From Alligator mississippiensis (Eukaryota; Chordata; Crocodylia; Alligatoridae), in assembly GCF_030867095.1 (NCBI RefSeq), contig NC_081825.1:264006954-264070953 (forward strand): 64,000 bases of DNA, written 5' to 3'. Position numbers and translations under genes: made by a program. Below, one piece after another: positions 1 through 11,590 of the stretch. The notes beneath the pieces are model-generated. The model did not search any database and had not been told where the DNA came from. It saw nothing but the letters and a program-made list of their open reading frames with translations. The stretch's first letter is position 1. The number at the start of each line of letters is the position of its first letter.

Positions 1-119
1 GGTACTACTAGACTGAAGCCAACTCTGGGGAGGAACACAGCAGCATGGCTACCCTATATAACATTTTGGGATAGAAGTCAGATGATTACTGTATCAAATT
101 GAAACTGCAGGGAGGAATT

Positions 120-427
120 TAGTGTGGCAAAATATAAAACCCAGATTGGAATACGGCCAGAACACTAGCACTAATACTTTCATTCTTCTGAATAGTACCC
201 TGAGACCTGAGGGGTTAGGATTTTGACATCGTCCTTGATAACATCTATGTTAAACTCAAATGTAGTTTTACTACACATTAGTAGTGTAGGATAAGAACCT
301 TATAGGGATGTTACAGTTATTCCAAGACCAGGTGCTAAACACTCAGGAATTTCACAGGAACCCACCATGCCTTCACAGTTAAGGTGCAACATAACTCAGT
401 TCCAAGCATGACAAACTACAGAAAATA
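120..427 (+). repeat. Old dispersed repeat, copy A (left part)
   Basis: The stretch from about 228 to 427 resembles 3720-3905 in the same order: the block around AACATCTATGTTAAACTC matches AAAATCGATGTTACACTC, and CAGGTGCTAAACACTCAGG matches CAGGTGCTAGAAACTTGGG. The match resumes after the CR1 at 428-1582, so the CR1 landed inside this repeat. Family not recognised; an old LINE-like or LTR-like piece are both possible. Confidence 0.45.
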
Positions 428-1582
428 ATGAATCCAAACAACTTTAAAGAAGCCTTCGATCTGGTATCCCATGATCACTTGGCAAAACTGGGTAACTGCG
501 GCCTCAACCTCACCATGATTCGCTGGCTGGGGAATTGGCTCCGCAGCAGGACCCAGAGAGTGGTGTTTGACGGAAACCAATCGTCTTGGTGTGCGATGAC
601 CAGTGGGGTCCCTCAAGGCTCTGACTAGGGTCAATACTGTTTAACATCTTCATCAATGATGTAGACATTGGTGTCAGAAGCAGGCTGGCCAAATTTGCCG
701 ACAACACCAAACTCTGGGGTAAAGCATCTGCGCCTGAGGACAGGAGGGTGATCCAGGCAGATCTTGACAGGCTCATGAAATGGGCAGATGAGAACCTGAT
801 GGTGTTCAACACCGAAACATGCAAGGTTCTCCACCTTGGGAGGAAAAACCTGCAGCATGCTTATAGGCTTGCAGTGCTACTCTGGTTAGCACTACAGATG
901 AAAAGGACTTGGGGTCATGATTGAGCACAAGATGAACATGAGCCTTCAATGTGATGCTGTGGCTAGTAAATTAAGCAAAACACTGGCTTTCATCCATAGA
1001 TGCTTCTCAAGCAAATCCCGGGACGTCATTCTCCTGTTGTACTCAGCCTTGGTGAGGCCGCAGCTGGAGTACTGCATCCAGTTTTGGGCTCCACAATTTA
1101 AAAAGGATGTGGAGAAGCTTCAGAGAGTGCAGAGGAGAGCCACACGCATGATCAGAGGTCAGGATAACAGACCATATGATGAGAGGCTGAGAGCCATGGG
1201 ACTCTTCAGCCTGGAAAAGCACAGGCTCAGGGGTGATCTGATGGCCACCTATAAGTTTATCAGGGGTGCTCATCATGATCTGGGGGAACATCTGTTCACC
1301 AGAGCGCCCCAAGGGATGACAAGATTGAACAGTCACAAACTCCACCGCGACAGATTGAGGCTGGACATACGTAAGAACTTCTTTACTGTCCAAGCCCCCA
1401 AGGTTTGGAATAGATTGCTGCCGGAGGTGGTTCAAGCACCCACTTTGAATACCTTCAAGACACATTTGGATGCTTATCTTGCTGGGGTCCTATGATCCCT
1501 GCTGACTTCCTGCCCCTGGGGCAGGGGGCTGGACTCAATGATCCTCTGGGGTCCCTTCCAGCCCGAATGTCTATGAAATCTA
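428..1582 (+). mobile_element. CR1 LINE fragment, 5'-truncated
   Basis: A truncated chicken-repeat-1 non-LTR retrotransposon. It begins inside the reverse transcriptase at the FKEAFDLVSHDHL motif and runs to the CR1 3' end with its repeated ATGAAATCTAT units near 1570. Fragments of the ORF2 frame are visible at 428-628 (through SGVPQGS) and 917-1495 (192 codons, containing [27 protein letters not shown] and RLDIRKNFFTVQAPKVWNRL). A stop after VPQGSD and frame changes before 917 make it dead. It belongs to the same younger subfamily as the copies at 4551 and 7404. Confidence 0.9.
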
Positions 1583-1700
1583 TAAACTTTACCTCTGCCC
1601 TATTATGACACTATGTAATTGTATCTTACTGCTCAGTAGGTTTTTTCTGCCTGTTTCAGAGCCTCTAGACATACCTTATCCTGGGATTTCAGTGCAAGCT
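1583..1700 (+). repeat. Old dispersed repeat, copy A (right part)
   Basis: Directly after the CR1, the sequence around GACACTATGTAATTGTATC and CTGTTTCAGAGCC matches 3948-4025 (GACACCATGGAATTGTAACC, CTGATTCAGAGCC). This is the continuation of the repeat interrupted at 427. Confidence 0.4.
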
Positions 1701-1844
1701 ATGTTTTGTTGTCATCTTTCTTCATTTTACCCAGAGTTGTTCCCTTTCCAGATGATAGTGTGGTTTCAGTCTTTGTGAACATTTGGAGGTGGTGACCATT
1801 CTGAAAAGAACCACCTGAATGTAGACTCCTATGGCTTCAGTCCC

Positions 1845-2655
1845 AATGAGTGTGTCTATATGAGACTCTTTACTGCTCAGTAGACTAATCTACCTATAAA
1901 TACAGGTAGTAAACTAACTGTGAAGTAGATACTGCACAGTAGCCCATGTATAGATGCTGAACAGGAGCAGATTTGCTCCTGGTCAGCCCCAACACCGGGG
2001 GGCTACAGGGGACAGAGAACTCCCCCGGTTCTGGCACTGCTCAGCTTCCAGCTCCCCACAGGAGCCGGGAAATGAGGAGTGCCAGGAAGGGGTAGTTTTT
2101 TGCCCCACCCTCTTCCAGCACTGCTCAGCTCCCACCTCCCCACAGGAGCCAGAAGCTGAGTAGCCCTGGGACTGAGGTGCTCTCCACTTCCCTCCCCAGC
2201 TGGGGGCTGGCTGGGAGCTGTCCCACTTCTGGGGAAGCCCCACTGGGCACAGGGAAGCCCCATCCAGGGAAGCCCCATGGGGCACAGGGCTTGTCCCCAC
2301 ATGAATGGGGCCAGAAGAGCTCTTCAGCGGCAGCTGTCACCCAGCCTTGTGCACATCAGGACCCCTTCTGATGTGTACGGGGCAAGGAGACAGCTGCCAC
2401 TGGAGCTGGCAGAGCTCTCTTAGCCCCACGTGCATGGGGACTGGCCCTGTGCTCCCCACCAGCCACCAGGTTAGCAACTCAGCGGAGCCTGGAGCTCCCT
2501 CTAGCTGCTGCAGTGGGGCAGAGCGGTGTAGGAGTAGCTCCTGTACTGGGCTGCTCCTGTTGGGAGCAGATTTGCTCCTAGGGAAAGCTTACTGCATAGT
2601 AAATTACTGTGCAAGTAAGCCTTTATAGCATTAATAACATGTGTAGATGTGCCCA
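1845..2655. mobile_element. Non-autonomous DNA element with GC-rich core
   Basis: AT-rich ends surround a GC-rich core. The ends are weakly inverted relative to each other: TGTGTCTATATGAGACTC on the left, and GCACATCTACACATG when the right end is reverse-complemented. Just inside each end lies the same palindromic motif GGAGCAGATTTGCTCC (1964-1979 and 2563-2578). The core contains an 84-bp-spaced direct repeat (CACTGCTCAGCT-type, 2034 and 2118) and a tandem GGGAAGCCCCAT-type run near 2235-2280. Open frames in the core are composition artefacts. Exact ends and superfamily are uncertain; no clean target duplication was found. Confidence 0.45.
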
Positions 2656-3559
2656 TGGAGAACAGTAGGAGATGGCAGCCATTTTAAATGAGGAGAATTC
2701 TGCACTGTCCTTTCTCTGTGGAAGAATATTGTTTTGTGAGTTTTGCTGGAGGAGAAACATTCTATTATGGGAAAAATGTGGCAAAAATGACCCTTAAACC
2801 TAAAAAGAAAATTCTCCAAATGTAACATAACATCAGATTTGTTAGTGTTTTACCTTATAATCCCAGCTATCGGACTCTTGGGACTGAATGATAATCCTAG
2901 CTCTTCTTTTAAAAAAAAAGTCAATCTTGAAAGTGTGAAGTAAACACTACCTGGAAGATCGAACATTTGAAGGGAAATAAAAAGGATTCAGTGTTTATGA
3001 TTATTTTTTCAATGCCATAATTTTAAGGTCAGCTTCTGATTTTGGAGGGGCTGAACTGAAGATTTTTGGCTACCTACACCGGGCAGCTCCATATAGGATT
3101 TCCTTCCAAATTCTTAGAAAGTCTCTCAGTACTCCCAGAGTAATTTTGGGGAAAATGCCCAGTATTCTTCTTATGTACGGCATCGAAGCCTTCCTTTGTG
3201 TGCAAAGCTTAGCTCTGGCATGTATAATGGTGCTTTCCAAATGCATAGCACTGGAAAGATACCATCAAATCGCCTCTTTCAGAAATACATTGATTGTTTA
3301 CCAGGAGGAATTGGAAAGGAACGAGTTGAGCAATTTGTGATGGCACAGGAGCCTGTCAAGAAGGTTCCAGAAGAATAGTAGTTGGAGGCAATCAAGAGGT
3401 GAGAGCAGGCCACAGAGCCTCTAACTGTCTATGCTACCAGTAATTGTACTTCAGACTGGACAAGAAGGGTTTGTGGTGCAGAGTATGCTGGCCGTGCCTA
3501 CCTGAAGACTGCAAGCAGCTGGCACATTTCTATTACATTTTTTAGTTTAGTTCTTTTTC
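2656..3559. other. No recognisable feature
   Basis: AT-rich unique-looking sequence. Short open frames near 3146-3378 show no family resemblance, codon pattern or splice context. Nothing else seen. Confidence 0.6.
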
Positions 3560-4040
3560 AGATTAAAGGGGTCAGAGCTGAGAAGCCTCCTTGTACATAG
3601 GCACTTTGGATTATTTTATTGCCAGAGCTTTTCAGGGGTAGTAGACTATCATTCTGGTTTACAGAAATCCTGTATGTGAGTCACACATCGGGGGATTCTC
3701 ACTGCTCTTCTTGGTGAAGTGTAATATTCCCTGATAAAATCGATGTTACACTCACTCACGTTTGGTTTTTGTGCATATTGGTAATTTGAGAGTTAGAAGA
3801 TTACAGGATTGTTACACCATTGTTCAAACAACAGGTGCTAGAAACTTGGGGGATTCTGAGTTCAGGTGTTGCTTCAAATCAAACCCAAACATAGAAAAAT
3901 ACAGAAATGTAGTTAATTAATCTGAACAGCCTTAACTCTAACCTCTTGTGACACCATGGAATTGTAACCGACTGTTTAGGGGGCATTATATTTCCTCCTT
4001 TTTATCCTGATTCAGAGCCCTAATGAAGGATGTATGGAGA
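3560..4040 (+). repeat. Old dispersed repeat, copy B (uninterrupted)
   Basis: This is the uninterrupted counterpart of the repeat split at 427/1583. It shows what the target looked like before the CR1 landed. Similarity is patchy, indicating great age. Family not recognised. Confidence 0.45.
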
Positions 4041-4074
4041 TCGTGTGCTAAATAGCTGTAGCAGGGACCTGAGG

Positions 4075-4215
4075 CCTGAGACTTAAGGGTCCTGTGCCTA
4101 GCACTGCTGCTAATATGTTGTGTCCTCTTAGGCCGGTAACATCTCTCTGTTCCTCAGTTTCCCTATCTGCAAACTGAGGATAACACTGTCTTTCCTCACA
4201 GAATTCAGTGAAACT
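4075..4215 (+). repeat. MIR-type SINE relic
   Basis: The block TCTCTGTTCCTCAGTTTCC, followed by CTATCTGCAAACTGAGGATAA, matches the conserved 3' half of MIR SINEs (CCTCAGTTTCCTCATCTGTAAAATGGGGATAA). It is followed by the usual weak tail. Ancient and diverged. Confidence 0.65.
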
Positions 4216-4550
4216 ATATTAAACTCTCTAGCCAACCTATTTTATTTGCCTTATTTCTCTTGGAAGTCACCAGTAGCTGTGTTGTGCATGTCTGAGGGCA
4301 GAATTTGAACGTTGGGGTCCTCCTGGAATTCAGTTACCCGTTTGTGTGGAGCCTTGGGCAGTCCCTTGATGGCTGATGACTGTGATGTTTTGTGCATGTG
4401 TGTGGGTATTGCTCTGGCTCCAGTTCTCTGGAAGTTCTCCAGCTGTTAGGACTGTTGCCTTTGGGTTTACACAGCCCTTTTGTGGGAAACTGCAGTATCC
4501 AAGTTCCTGAGACCTGCTGATGTGCCATTGTTTCCAACATTTGGAAACAG
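4216..4550. other. No recognisable feature
   Basis: Unique-looking sequence between a MIR relic and a CR1. Nothing recognised. Confidence 0.5.
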
Positions 4551-6062
4551 GAGCTGGCGAGCATCATAGCCCAGCCTCTAGCACGGATTTTTGAAAACTC
4601 TTGGCGCTCTGGTGTAGTGCCCGAAGACTGGAAGAAGGCCAATGTGGTGCCTACCTTCAAGAAAGGGAGGAAAGTGGATCCGGCTAACTATAGGCCCATC
4701 AGCCTGACTTCTATCCCGGGGAAGATCTTAGAAAAGTTTATTAAAGAGGCCATCCTTAATGGACTGGCCGATGCCAACATCTCAAGGGATAGTGAGCACA
4801 GGCTTGTTGCGGGTAGGTCTTGCTTGACCAATCTCATTTCCTTCTATGACCAGGTGACCTATCACCTGGACAAGGGAGAAGAGATTGATGTCATATATCT
4901 TGACTTCAAAAAAGCCTTCGATCTGGTATCCCATGATCACCTCTTGGAGAAACTGGCCAATTGTCACCTTGGGTCCACCACGATCCACTGGCTAGAAAAC
5001 TGGCTCCGTGGTCGGACCCAGAGGGTAGTAATTGATGGAAATCACTCATTGTGGTGTCCTGTGACCAGTGGGGTCCCCCAAGGCTTTGTCCTTGGACCCA
5101 TATTGTTCAACATCTTCGTTAATGATGTGGACACTGGAGTCAGAAGCGGACTGGCCAAGTTTGCCGATGACACCAAACTTCGGGGCAAAGCATCCACACC
5201 AGAAGACAGGCAGGTGATCCAGGCTGACCTGGACAGGCTCAGCAAGTGGGTGGACTAGAATCTGATGGTGTTCAACGCCGATAAATGCAAGGTTCTCCAC
5301 CTTGGAAAGAAAAACCCGCAGCATCCTTATAGGCTCGGCAGTGCTATGTTGGCTAGCACCATGGAAGAAAGAGACTTGGGGGTCATCATTGACCACAAGA
5401 TGAACATGAGCCTGCAGTGCGATGCTGCGGCTAGTAAAGCGACCAAAATGCTGGCTTGCATCCATAGATACTTCTCAAGCAATTCCCGGGACGTCATTCT
5501 CCCCTTGTACTCGGCCTTGGTGAGGCCGCAGCTGGAGTACTGCGTCCAGTTTTGGGCTCCACAATTCAAAAAGGATGTGGAGAAGCTTGAGAGAGTCCAG
5601 AGAAGAGCCACGCGCATGATCAGAGGTCAGGGAAGCAGACCCTACGATGACAGGCTGAGAGCCCTGGGGCTCTTTAGCCTGGAAAAGCGCAGGCTCAGGG
5701 GTGATCTGATGGCCACCTACAAGTTTATCAGGGGTGACCACCAGTATCTGGGGGAACGTTTGTTCACCAGAGCGCCCCAAGGGATGACGACTAGGTCGAA
5801 CGGTCATAAACTACTACAAGACCGTTTCAGGCTGGACATAAGGAAGAATTTCTTTCTTTACTGTCCGAGCCCCCAAGGTCTGGAACAGCCTGCCACCGGA
5901 GGTGGTTCAAGCGCTTACATTGAACACCTTCAAGAGCAAACTGGATGCTTATCTTGCTGGGATCCTATGACCCCAGCTGACTTCCTGCCCTTTGGGCAGG
6001 GGGCTGGACTCGGTGATCTTCCGAGGTCCCTTCCAGCTCTAATGTCTATGAAATCTATGAAA
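4551..6062 (+). mobile_element. CR1 LINE fragment, reverse transcriptase to 3' end
   Basis: A 5'-truncated CR1. The frame at 4617-5258 encodes reverse transcriptase motifs KANVVPTFKKGRKVDPANYR, VIYLDFKKAFDLVSHDHLL, SGVPQG and FADDTKL, the catalytic F/YADD box. A TAG at about 5256 then interrupts the frame. It continues at 5265 as [17 protein letters not shown] and on through [13 protein letters not shown] frame change near 5850-5870 scrambles the final residues. The 3' end carries ATGAAATCTATGAAAT. The copy is nearly identical to the matching part of the - strand copy at 7404-9838, so both are comparatively young. Confidence 0.93.
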
Positions 6063-7194
6063 TTTGGAGCTACAGTTTGCCCCAGAGTTTTTAAGGGGAA
6101 ATGTGGGCTCAAGGTAAGCTCTGTCTCTTCCTTGTCATAGTGTTTACTATATCACAACAGAAGAGTTGCAGGAAACTTGTAAGCCTTAGGCAGGGATTCC
6201 TGCTGTTTAGTGACAGCTGTACAGAGGATGTCTGTGGACTCAACTCTCTGAACCACACCTAGCAACTTGCACCTGTTCACATCTGCATGTGCAAAAAAGC
6301 CCCTTGCAAGAGTAACATCAGTTGCTGTGTTCTTTCTTCTTATTTATTCATACTCTGGTGTGCCTAGAAACCCCAGCCAGATTTGGAGTTCTGCTGTTCT
6401 AGGTGCTGCACAGTAAACCACAGTCACTGAAGCATTAGCCATCTAACTGTACAAGATAGATAGATGGTCTGGGGGAGAAAGCATTATTCTCATTTTAAAC
6501 CAGGGGGACACAGACTTTTTTGCCCTATCCCACTGTAAGCATGATAAGATGTATCATCAACCTGGAACCAAACAAGATCCAAAGGAGATGTAAGTAGAAT
6601 TTTCTTATGACCAAAGACAATGTCCCCTTTCATTCTTATCTGCCTTCTAGTCTGAATGCTGGAAGAAAGAAACTTCTTGCAGTATCTACTTTGATACTGT
6701 CAAGGGATTAGCTATGAAACCCTTATATCATCTTTCATATTAGGACCTAAAATAAGACAGAATCCTGATAACTCCCAGGGGAAGGTCAGTTAGTATCCCA
6801 TCCTCATGGCACATATGAGAAGACTATAATATATAAAGGTTAAGGGCTTGATTTTTCAGAGGGACTGAGTACCCAAAGCTCATCATAAGTAATTTGCTTT
6901 AGACCATACACTGAGACAGTTTCCAGAGTGGGAACAGTAACCATGAGACCTGGCACATCTTGCTCTGCGCTAAACATCGGATTTAGCTAAGGAGTGCACA
7001 AAACTGACTAGGGCTATAGAAAACTCAGAAGACGAGAAAGTCAAAAGATTGAGATTGGAATGACTAGGGAACAGGCTTAATGTATATAAAAATGGTCTAG
7101 AGGAGAAAAATTGAGAATTTCTGTTTACTGTAAAATGCAAGTTTGCAAATTCAGAACTGACTTTTTTCATTCAGTGCTTAGACTGTAGGGAAAA
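6063..7194. other. No recognisable feature
   Basis: Unique-looking spacer between two oppositely oriented CR1 copies. No coding or repeat signal recognised. Confidence 0.5.
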
Positions 7195-7403
7195 AAAAAG
7201 AAATTGAATATCCAAGAAGCCAAGGCAGAGGCTCAAAGGAGGACCTATGAGATGAAGAGCAGACTGTGGGAAGATAAGGTGAAGGAGATTCAACATCTCG
7301 CTGGCATCCATGATATGCGTGAGACCTAAGGATGAAGGAGACCTGATCAAGGAAAGGGAAGCCATCAACACCTGTTGGAAGGAGCATTTTGAAACCTTAT
7401 CAG
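7195..7403 (+). mobile_element. Non-CR1 LINE, 5' piece (split by CR1)
   Basis: The + strand encodes fragments resembling the region just before the reverse transcriptase of a widespread animal non-LTR family: AQRRTYEMKSRLWEDKVKEI, QHLAGIHDMRET and, after a frame change, NTCWKEHFETL. The frame is then cut by the 3' end of the CR1 at 7404 and resumes at about 9838. The clade is uncertain; it is neither CR1 nor L1. Evidence is conceptual translation against remembered family motifs. Confidence 0.65.
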
Positions 7404-9838
7404 TTTCATAGATTTCATAGATTTCATAGACATTAGGGCTGGAAGGGACCTCGGAAGATCATCGAGTCCAGCCCCCCACCCAAAGGGCACGAAGTCAGCT
7501 GGGGTCATAGGATCCCAGCAAGATAAGCATCCAGTTTCATCTTGAAGGTGTTCAATGTAGGCGCTTGAACAACCTCCGGTGGCAGGCTGTTCCAGACCTT
7601 GGGGGCTCGGACAGTAAAGAAAGAAATTCTTCCTTATGTCCAGCCTGAAACGGTCTTGTAGTAGTTTATGACCGTTCGACCTAGTCGTCATCCCTTGGGG
7701 CGCTCTGGTGAACAAACGTTCCCCCAGATACTGGTGGTCACCCCGATAAACTTATAGGTGGCCATCAGATCACCCCTGAGCCTGCGCTTTTCCAGGCTAA
7801 AGAGCCCCAGGGCTCTCAGCCTGTCATCGTAGGGTCTGCTTCCCTGACCTCTGATCATGCGCGTGGCTCTTCTCTGGACTCTCTCAAGCTTCTCCACATC
7901 CTTTTTGAATTGTGGAGCTCAAAACTGGACGCAGTACTCCAGCTGCGGCCTAAGGTCGAGTACAGGGGGAGAATGACGTCCCGGGATTTGCTTGAGAAGC
8001 ATCTATGGATGCAAGCCAGCGTTTTGGTCACTTTACTAGCCGCAGCATCGCATTGCAGGCTCATGTTCATCTTGTGGTCAATGATGACCCCCAAGTCTCT
8101 TTCTTCCATAGTGCTAACCAACATCGCACTGCCAAGCCTATAAGGATGCTGCGGGTTTTTTTTCCCAAGGTGGAGAACCTTGCATTTATCGGCGTTGAAC
8201 ACCATCAGATTCTCGTCCGCCCGCTTGCTGAGCCTGTCCAGGTCAGCCTGGATCATCCGCCTGTCTTCTGGTGTGGATGCTTTGCCCCAAAGTTTAGTGT
8301 CATCTGCGAACTTGGCCAGTCCGCTTCTGACTCCAGTGTCCACATCATTAATGAAGATGTTGAACAGTATGGGTCCAAGGACAGAGCCCTGGGGGACCCC
8401 ACTGGTCACAGGACACCACGATGAGTGATTTCCATCAATTACTACCCTCTGGGTCCGACCCCGGAGCCAATTTTCCAGCCAGTGGATCGTGGAGGACCCA
8501 AGGCGACAATTGGCCAGTTTCTCCAAGAGACAATCATGGGACACCAGATCGAAGGCTTTTTTGAAGTCAAGATATATGACATCAATCTCATCTCCCTTGT
8601 CCAGGTGATAGGTCATCTGGTCGTAGAAGGAAATGAGATTGGTCAAGCAAGATCTACCCGCAACAAACCAGTGCTGGCTATCCCTTAAGATGTTGGCGTT
8701 GGCCAGTCCATTAAGGATGGCCTCCTTAATAAACTTTTCTAAGATCTTCCCCGGGATAGAAGTCAGGCTGATGGGCCTATAGTTAGCCGGATCCACTTTC
8801 CTCCCTTTCTTGAAGATAGGCACCACATTGGCCTTCTTCCAGTCTTCGGGCACTACACCAGAGCGCCAAGAGTTTTTAAAGATCCGCGCTAGAGGCTGGG
8901 CTATGATGCTCGCCAGCTCCTTGAGTACCCTGGGGTGAAGATTGTCAGGGCCGGCTGACTTGAAGGTATCCAGCTTCTCAAGACGTTCCTTCACGAAGTC
9001 AGCATTAATGGAGGGCAGGGGATCACCCTCACCCCGACTTCCTGGCCCTGTAGTGGGCATGGGCGTCCCATGGGGCTGATGAAAGACCGACGCAAAGTAC
9101 CTATTTAATAGGTTGGCTTTTTCCTGGGCGTCAGTTGTCAGTTGCCCCATCTGGTTCAGCAGGGGTCCAACATTGCCCCTGCTTTTCCTCTGGCTCCCCA
9201 CATATCTGAAAAAGGACTTTTTATTGTCCTTGATGCTCAAAGCTAGCTGGAATTCAGTTGCAGCCTTGGCTTTCCTGGTCAGCTCCCTACAGGACCGGAC
9301 CAGTGTAGAATAATCCTCCTTGGAGGTGACTCCCATCCTCCATCCTTTGTAGGCCTTTCTTTTTAGCCTCAGGAGGTCTGCTAGGTCCCTGGAGAGCCAG
9401 GGGGGCTGCTGTGCCCTCTTGCTGCCTTTCCTCTGAGATGGAATAGACTTAGTCTGTGCATGGAGGATCGCTCCCTTGAGGAGCAACCACTCTTCTTGAA
9501 CTCCCCTCTCTCTGTGGTCACAGCCCCTTAGGGCCTCACTGACAAGCCTCCTGAGCTTGTCAAAGTCGGCTTTCCTGAAGTCAAGGACTTCCGTGTTGCT
9601 GACTGACTTGCCAGCTTTTCGGCGGATGGTGAAGGTGATCAGCTCGTGGTCGCTGTCACCCAGCTTCCCATCAATCACTAGGTCGCTGACTAGGTCATCC
9701 CCAGTAGCCAATACCAGGTCGAGCAGTGCTTTGCCTCTCGTTGGCCCATAGACTTCTTGAGTCAGGTAGAGGTCATCCACACACGAGAGGAAGCTCTGCG
9801 ACTGCTCAGATTTTGCTGAGCGATTCTCCCATGAGTTG
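7404..9838 (-). mobile_element. CR1 LINE, longest copy in the window
   Basis: An open frame on - from about 9838 to 7965 covers the end of the apurinic-like endonuclease (PTRGKALLDL, SDHELITF) and the complete reverse transcriptase core (NVVPIFKKGRKVDPANYRP, IYLDFKKAFDLVSHD, SGVPQGSVLGPILFNIF, KFADDTKLWG at about 8283-8312). It lacks the 5' UTR, ORF1 and most of the endonuclease. A small deletion near 7950 (LVRPQLEY becomes LGRSWS) shifts the frame; the normal C-terminal part continues in another frame (7688-7897, then 7365-7715). The 3' end at 7404-7430 is three TTTCATAGA units. It is probably not mobile by itself, but it is young. Confidence 0.93.
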
Positions 9839-11590
9839 AGACTGTTGTTGATGAGAGTTTTCTCAATTCCATTCTGCAACACCCAGAGACAATCTCAGAA
9901 TCCCTCCAATCCTTCATGAGGTAAGGAAAGCCATCAGGCAAATGTAGAATAACAAGGCACATGGAACAGATGGAATCTCTGCTGAAATCTTCAAGCGTTA
10001 GGGAGAGGAGCTCATGTCACAGCTCCATGCCCTCATCTTAAGGATCTGGAATGATGAGGAAATCCCAGATGACCTCATGGATGCCATGATTGTGACAATC
10101 TTCAAGAAAGGAGACAAATCCAACTGTGGAAATTACAGAGGGATCCTGTCCACCACAAGGAAGATCATTGTGAGAACCCTCTTGAACCATCTCCGTCCAC
10201 TTGCTGAAGAGCTCCTCCCATAATCTCAGTATGGGTTTAGGGCATCAAGTGGCACAACTGACATGATCTTCACTGCTTGCCAGCTGCAGGGAAATGCCAG
10301 GAACACCATAAACCTCTCTATGGCCTTTTTGACCTCATGAAAATCTTTGACTCTGTTAACTGAGAAGCTCACTGAAATTTGTCACCATTCTTTGCCTGCT
10401 CCATGACAGTATGTGAGCACTTGTTCTCAGTTACAGATCTATCACAGATCCCTTTGAGGTTGAGAGTGGAGTTAAGCAAGGCTGCATCATCACTACAACA
10501 CTCTTCCCAATACTCCTTCCATGGTGCTACAACTGGTCACGAAGAAGCTTCCAGTTGGAGTGGAGCTAAACTTCCAAATGCATAGTAAACTGTTTAATCT
10601 CACCAATCCTGAGCTAAAACCAAGACCTCAATCTTTGACCTGCAGTATGCTGATGATGCTGTAGTTGTGCTCACTCAAAAGCAGACCTTCAGGCAATCAT
10701 CGACGTCTTTACTGAGGCACACAAGAAAATGGGACTGACACTTAAAATTCAGAAGACTATGGTCCTCCATCAACAAGCTCTTAGTGAGCAGTCCCTAGCT
10801 TCAGTAAGTCAGATTTATGGTGAGACTGGAGAATGCTGAGTATTTCCTGTACCTTGGAAGCCATCTCTTCCAGAAGGCTGACATCAGTGAAGAAATCCAA
10901 CATTGCTTTAAATGCGCACGTGCAGCCTTTGGATGGATGCCTGAGGAAGCAGGTGTTCAAAGATTGAGGCATCTAAACCAAAACCAAGCTCATGGTTTAT
11001 CAAGCAGTTGTGATCCCTACCTTACTGTATAGAGCAGAGACATGGCCAACGTATAGGAGGTACCTCAAGCTGCTGGAGAAATGCCATCACTGCTGCCTGC
11101 ATACTCTCACAAGCAAACACAACAAGCATCAAGGTGATGATCATCTAACATCAACCTCACTTGGCTGGCCACATCATCTGGATGTCTGACTCCAAACTCC
11201 CAAAGAAAGTTTTATTCTCCAAGCTAAGTCAAGGTGTGTGCTCAAGAGGAGGGCAGAGAAAGAGCTTCAAGGATGTCCTCAAGGCCAACTTGAAAAAAAT
11301 CCAGCATTGGCATCACTTACTGGGAGACTGTTGCCCAGGACTGCCCCAAATGGAGGAAGAGTCTGCTGCAGGGATCTCAGTACACTGAAACCTTGTGACG
11401 ACAACAGGAGATAGAAAAGAGGGAGCAGCAGAAACAGTGTGTTGCAGACCAAATCAAGAATCTGGAGCCACCCACCCCACATGAAAATACGTGCCTTAGT
11501 TGTAATAGAACCTGTTGATCCTGGATTGGCTTTGTCACCATCTTTGGACCCACAGATAAAGCAATCATGGAAGACAATCATCCTCAATTG
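9839..11590 (+). mobile_element. Non-CR1 LINE, reverse transcriptase to C-terminus (3' piece)
   Basis: This is the continuation of the LINE at 7195-7403. Fragments in order: ESFLNSILQHPET, HEVRKAIRQM and KAHGTDGISAEIFK, DAMIVTIFKKGDKSNCGNYR, a broken CGFRxxRGTxDMIF-like block, LQYADDAVV (catalytic YADD, about 10642-10668), YLGSHLFQKADISEEIQ, LLYRAETWPTYRRYLKLLEK, and MAGHIIWMSDSKLPKKVLF. It ends with a degraded CLSCNRTC zinc-finger-like C-terminus near 11490. Many frame changes and stops show it is old. Families of this layout are common in fish, reptiles and invertebrates; I do not assign the clade. Confidence 0.8.
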
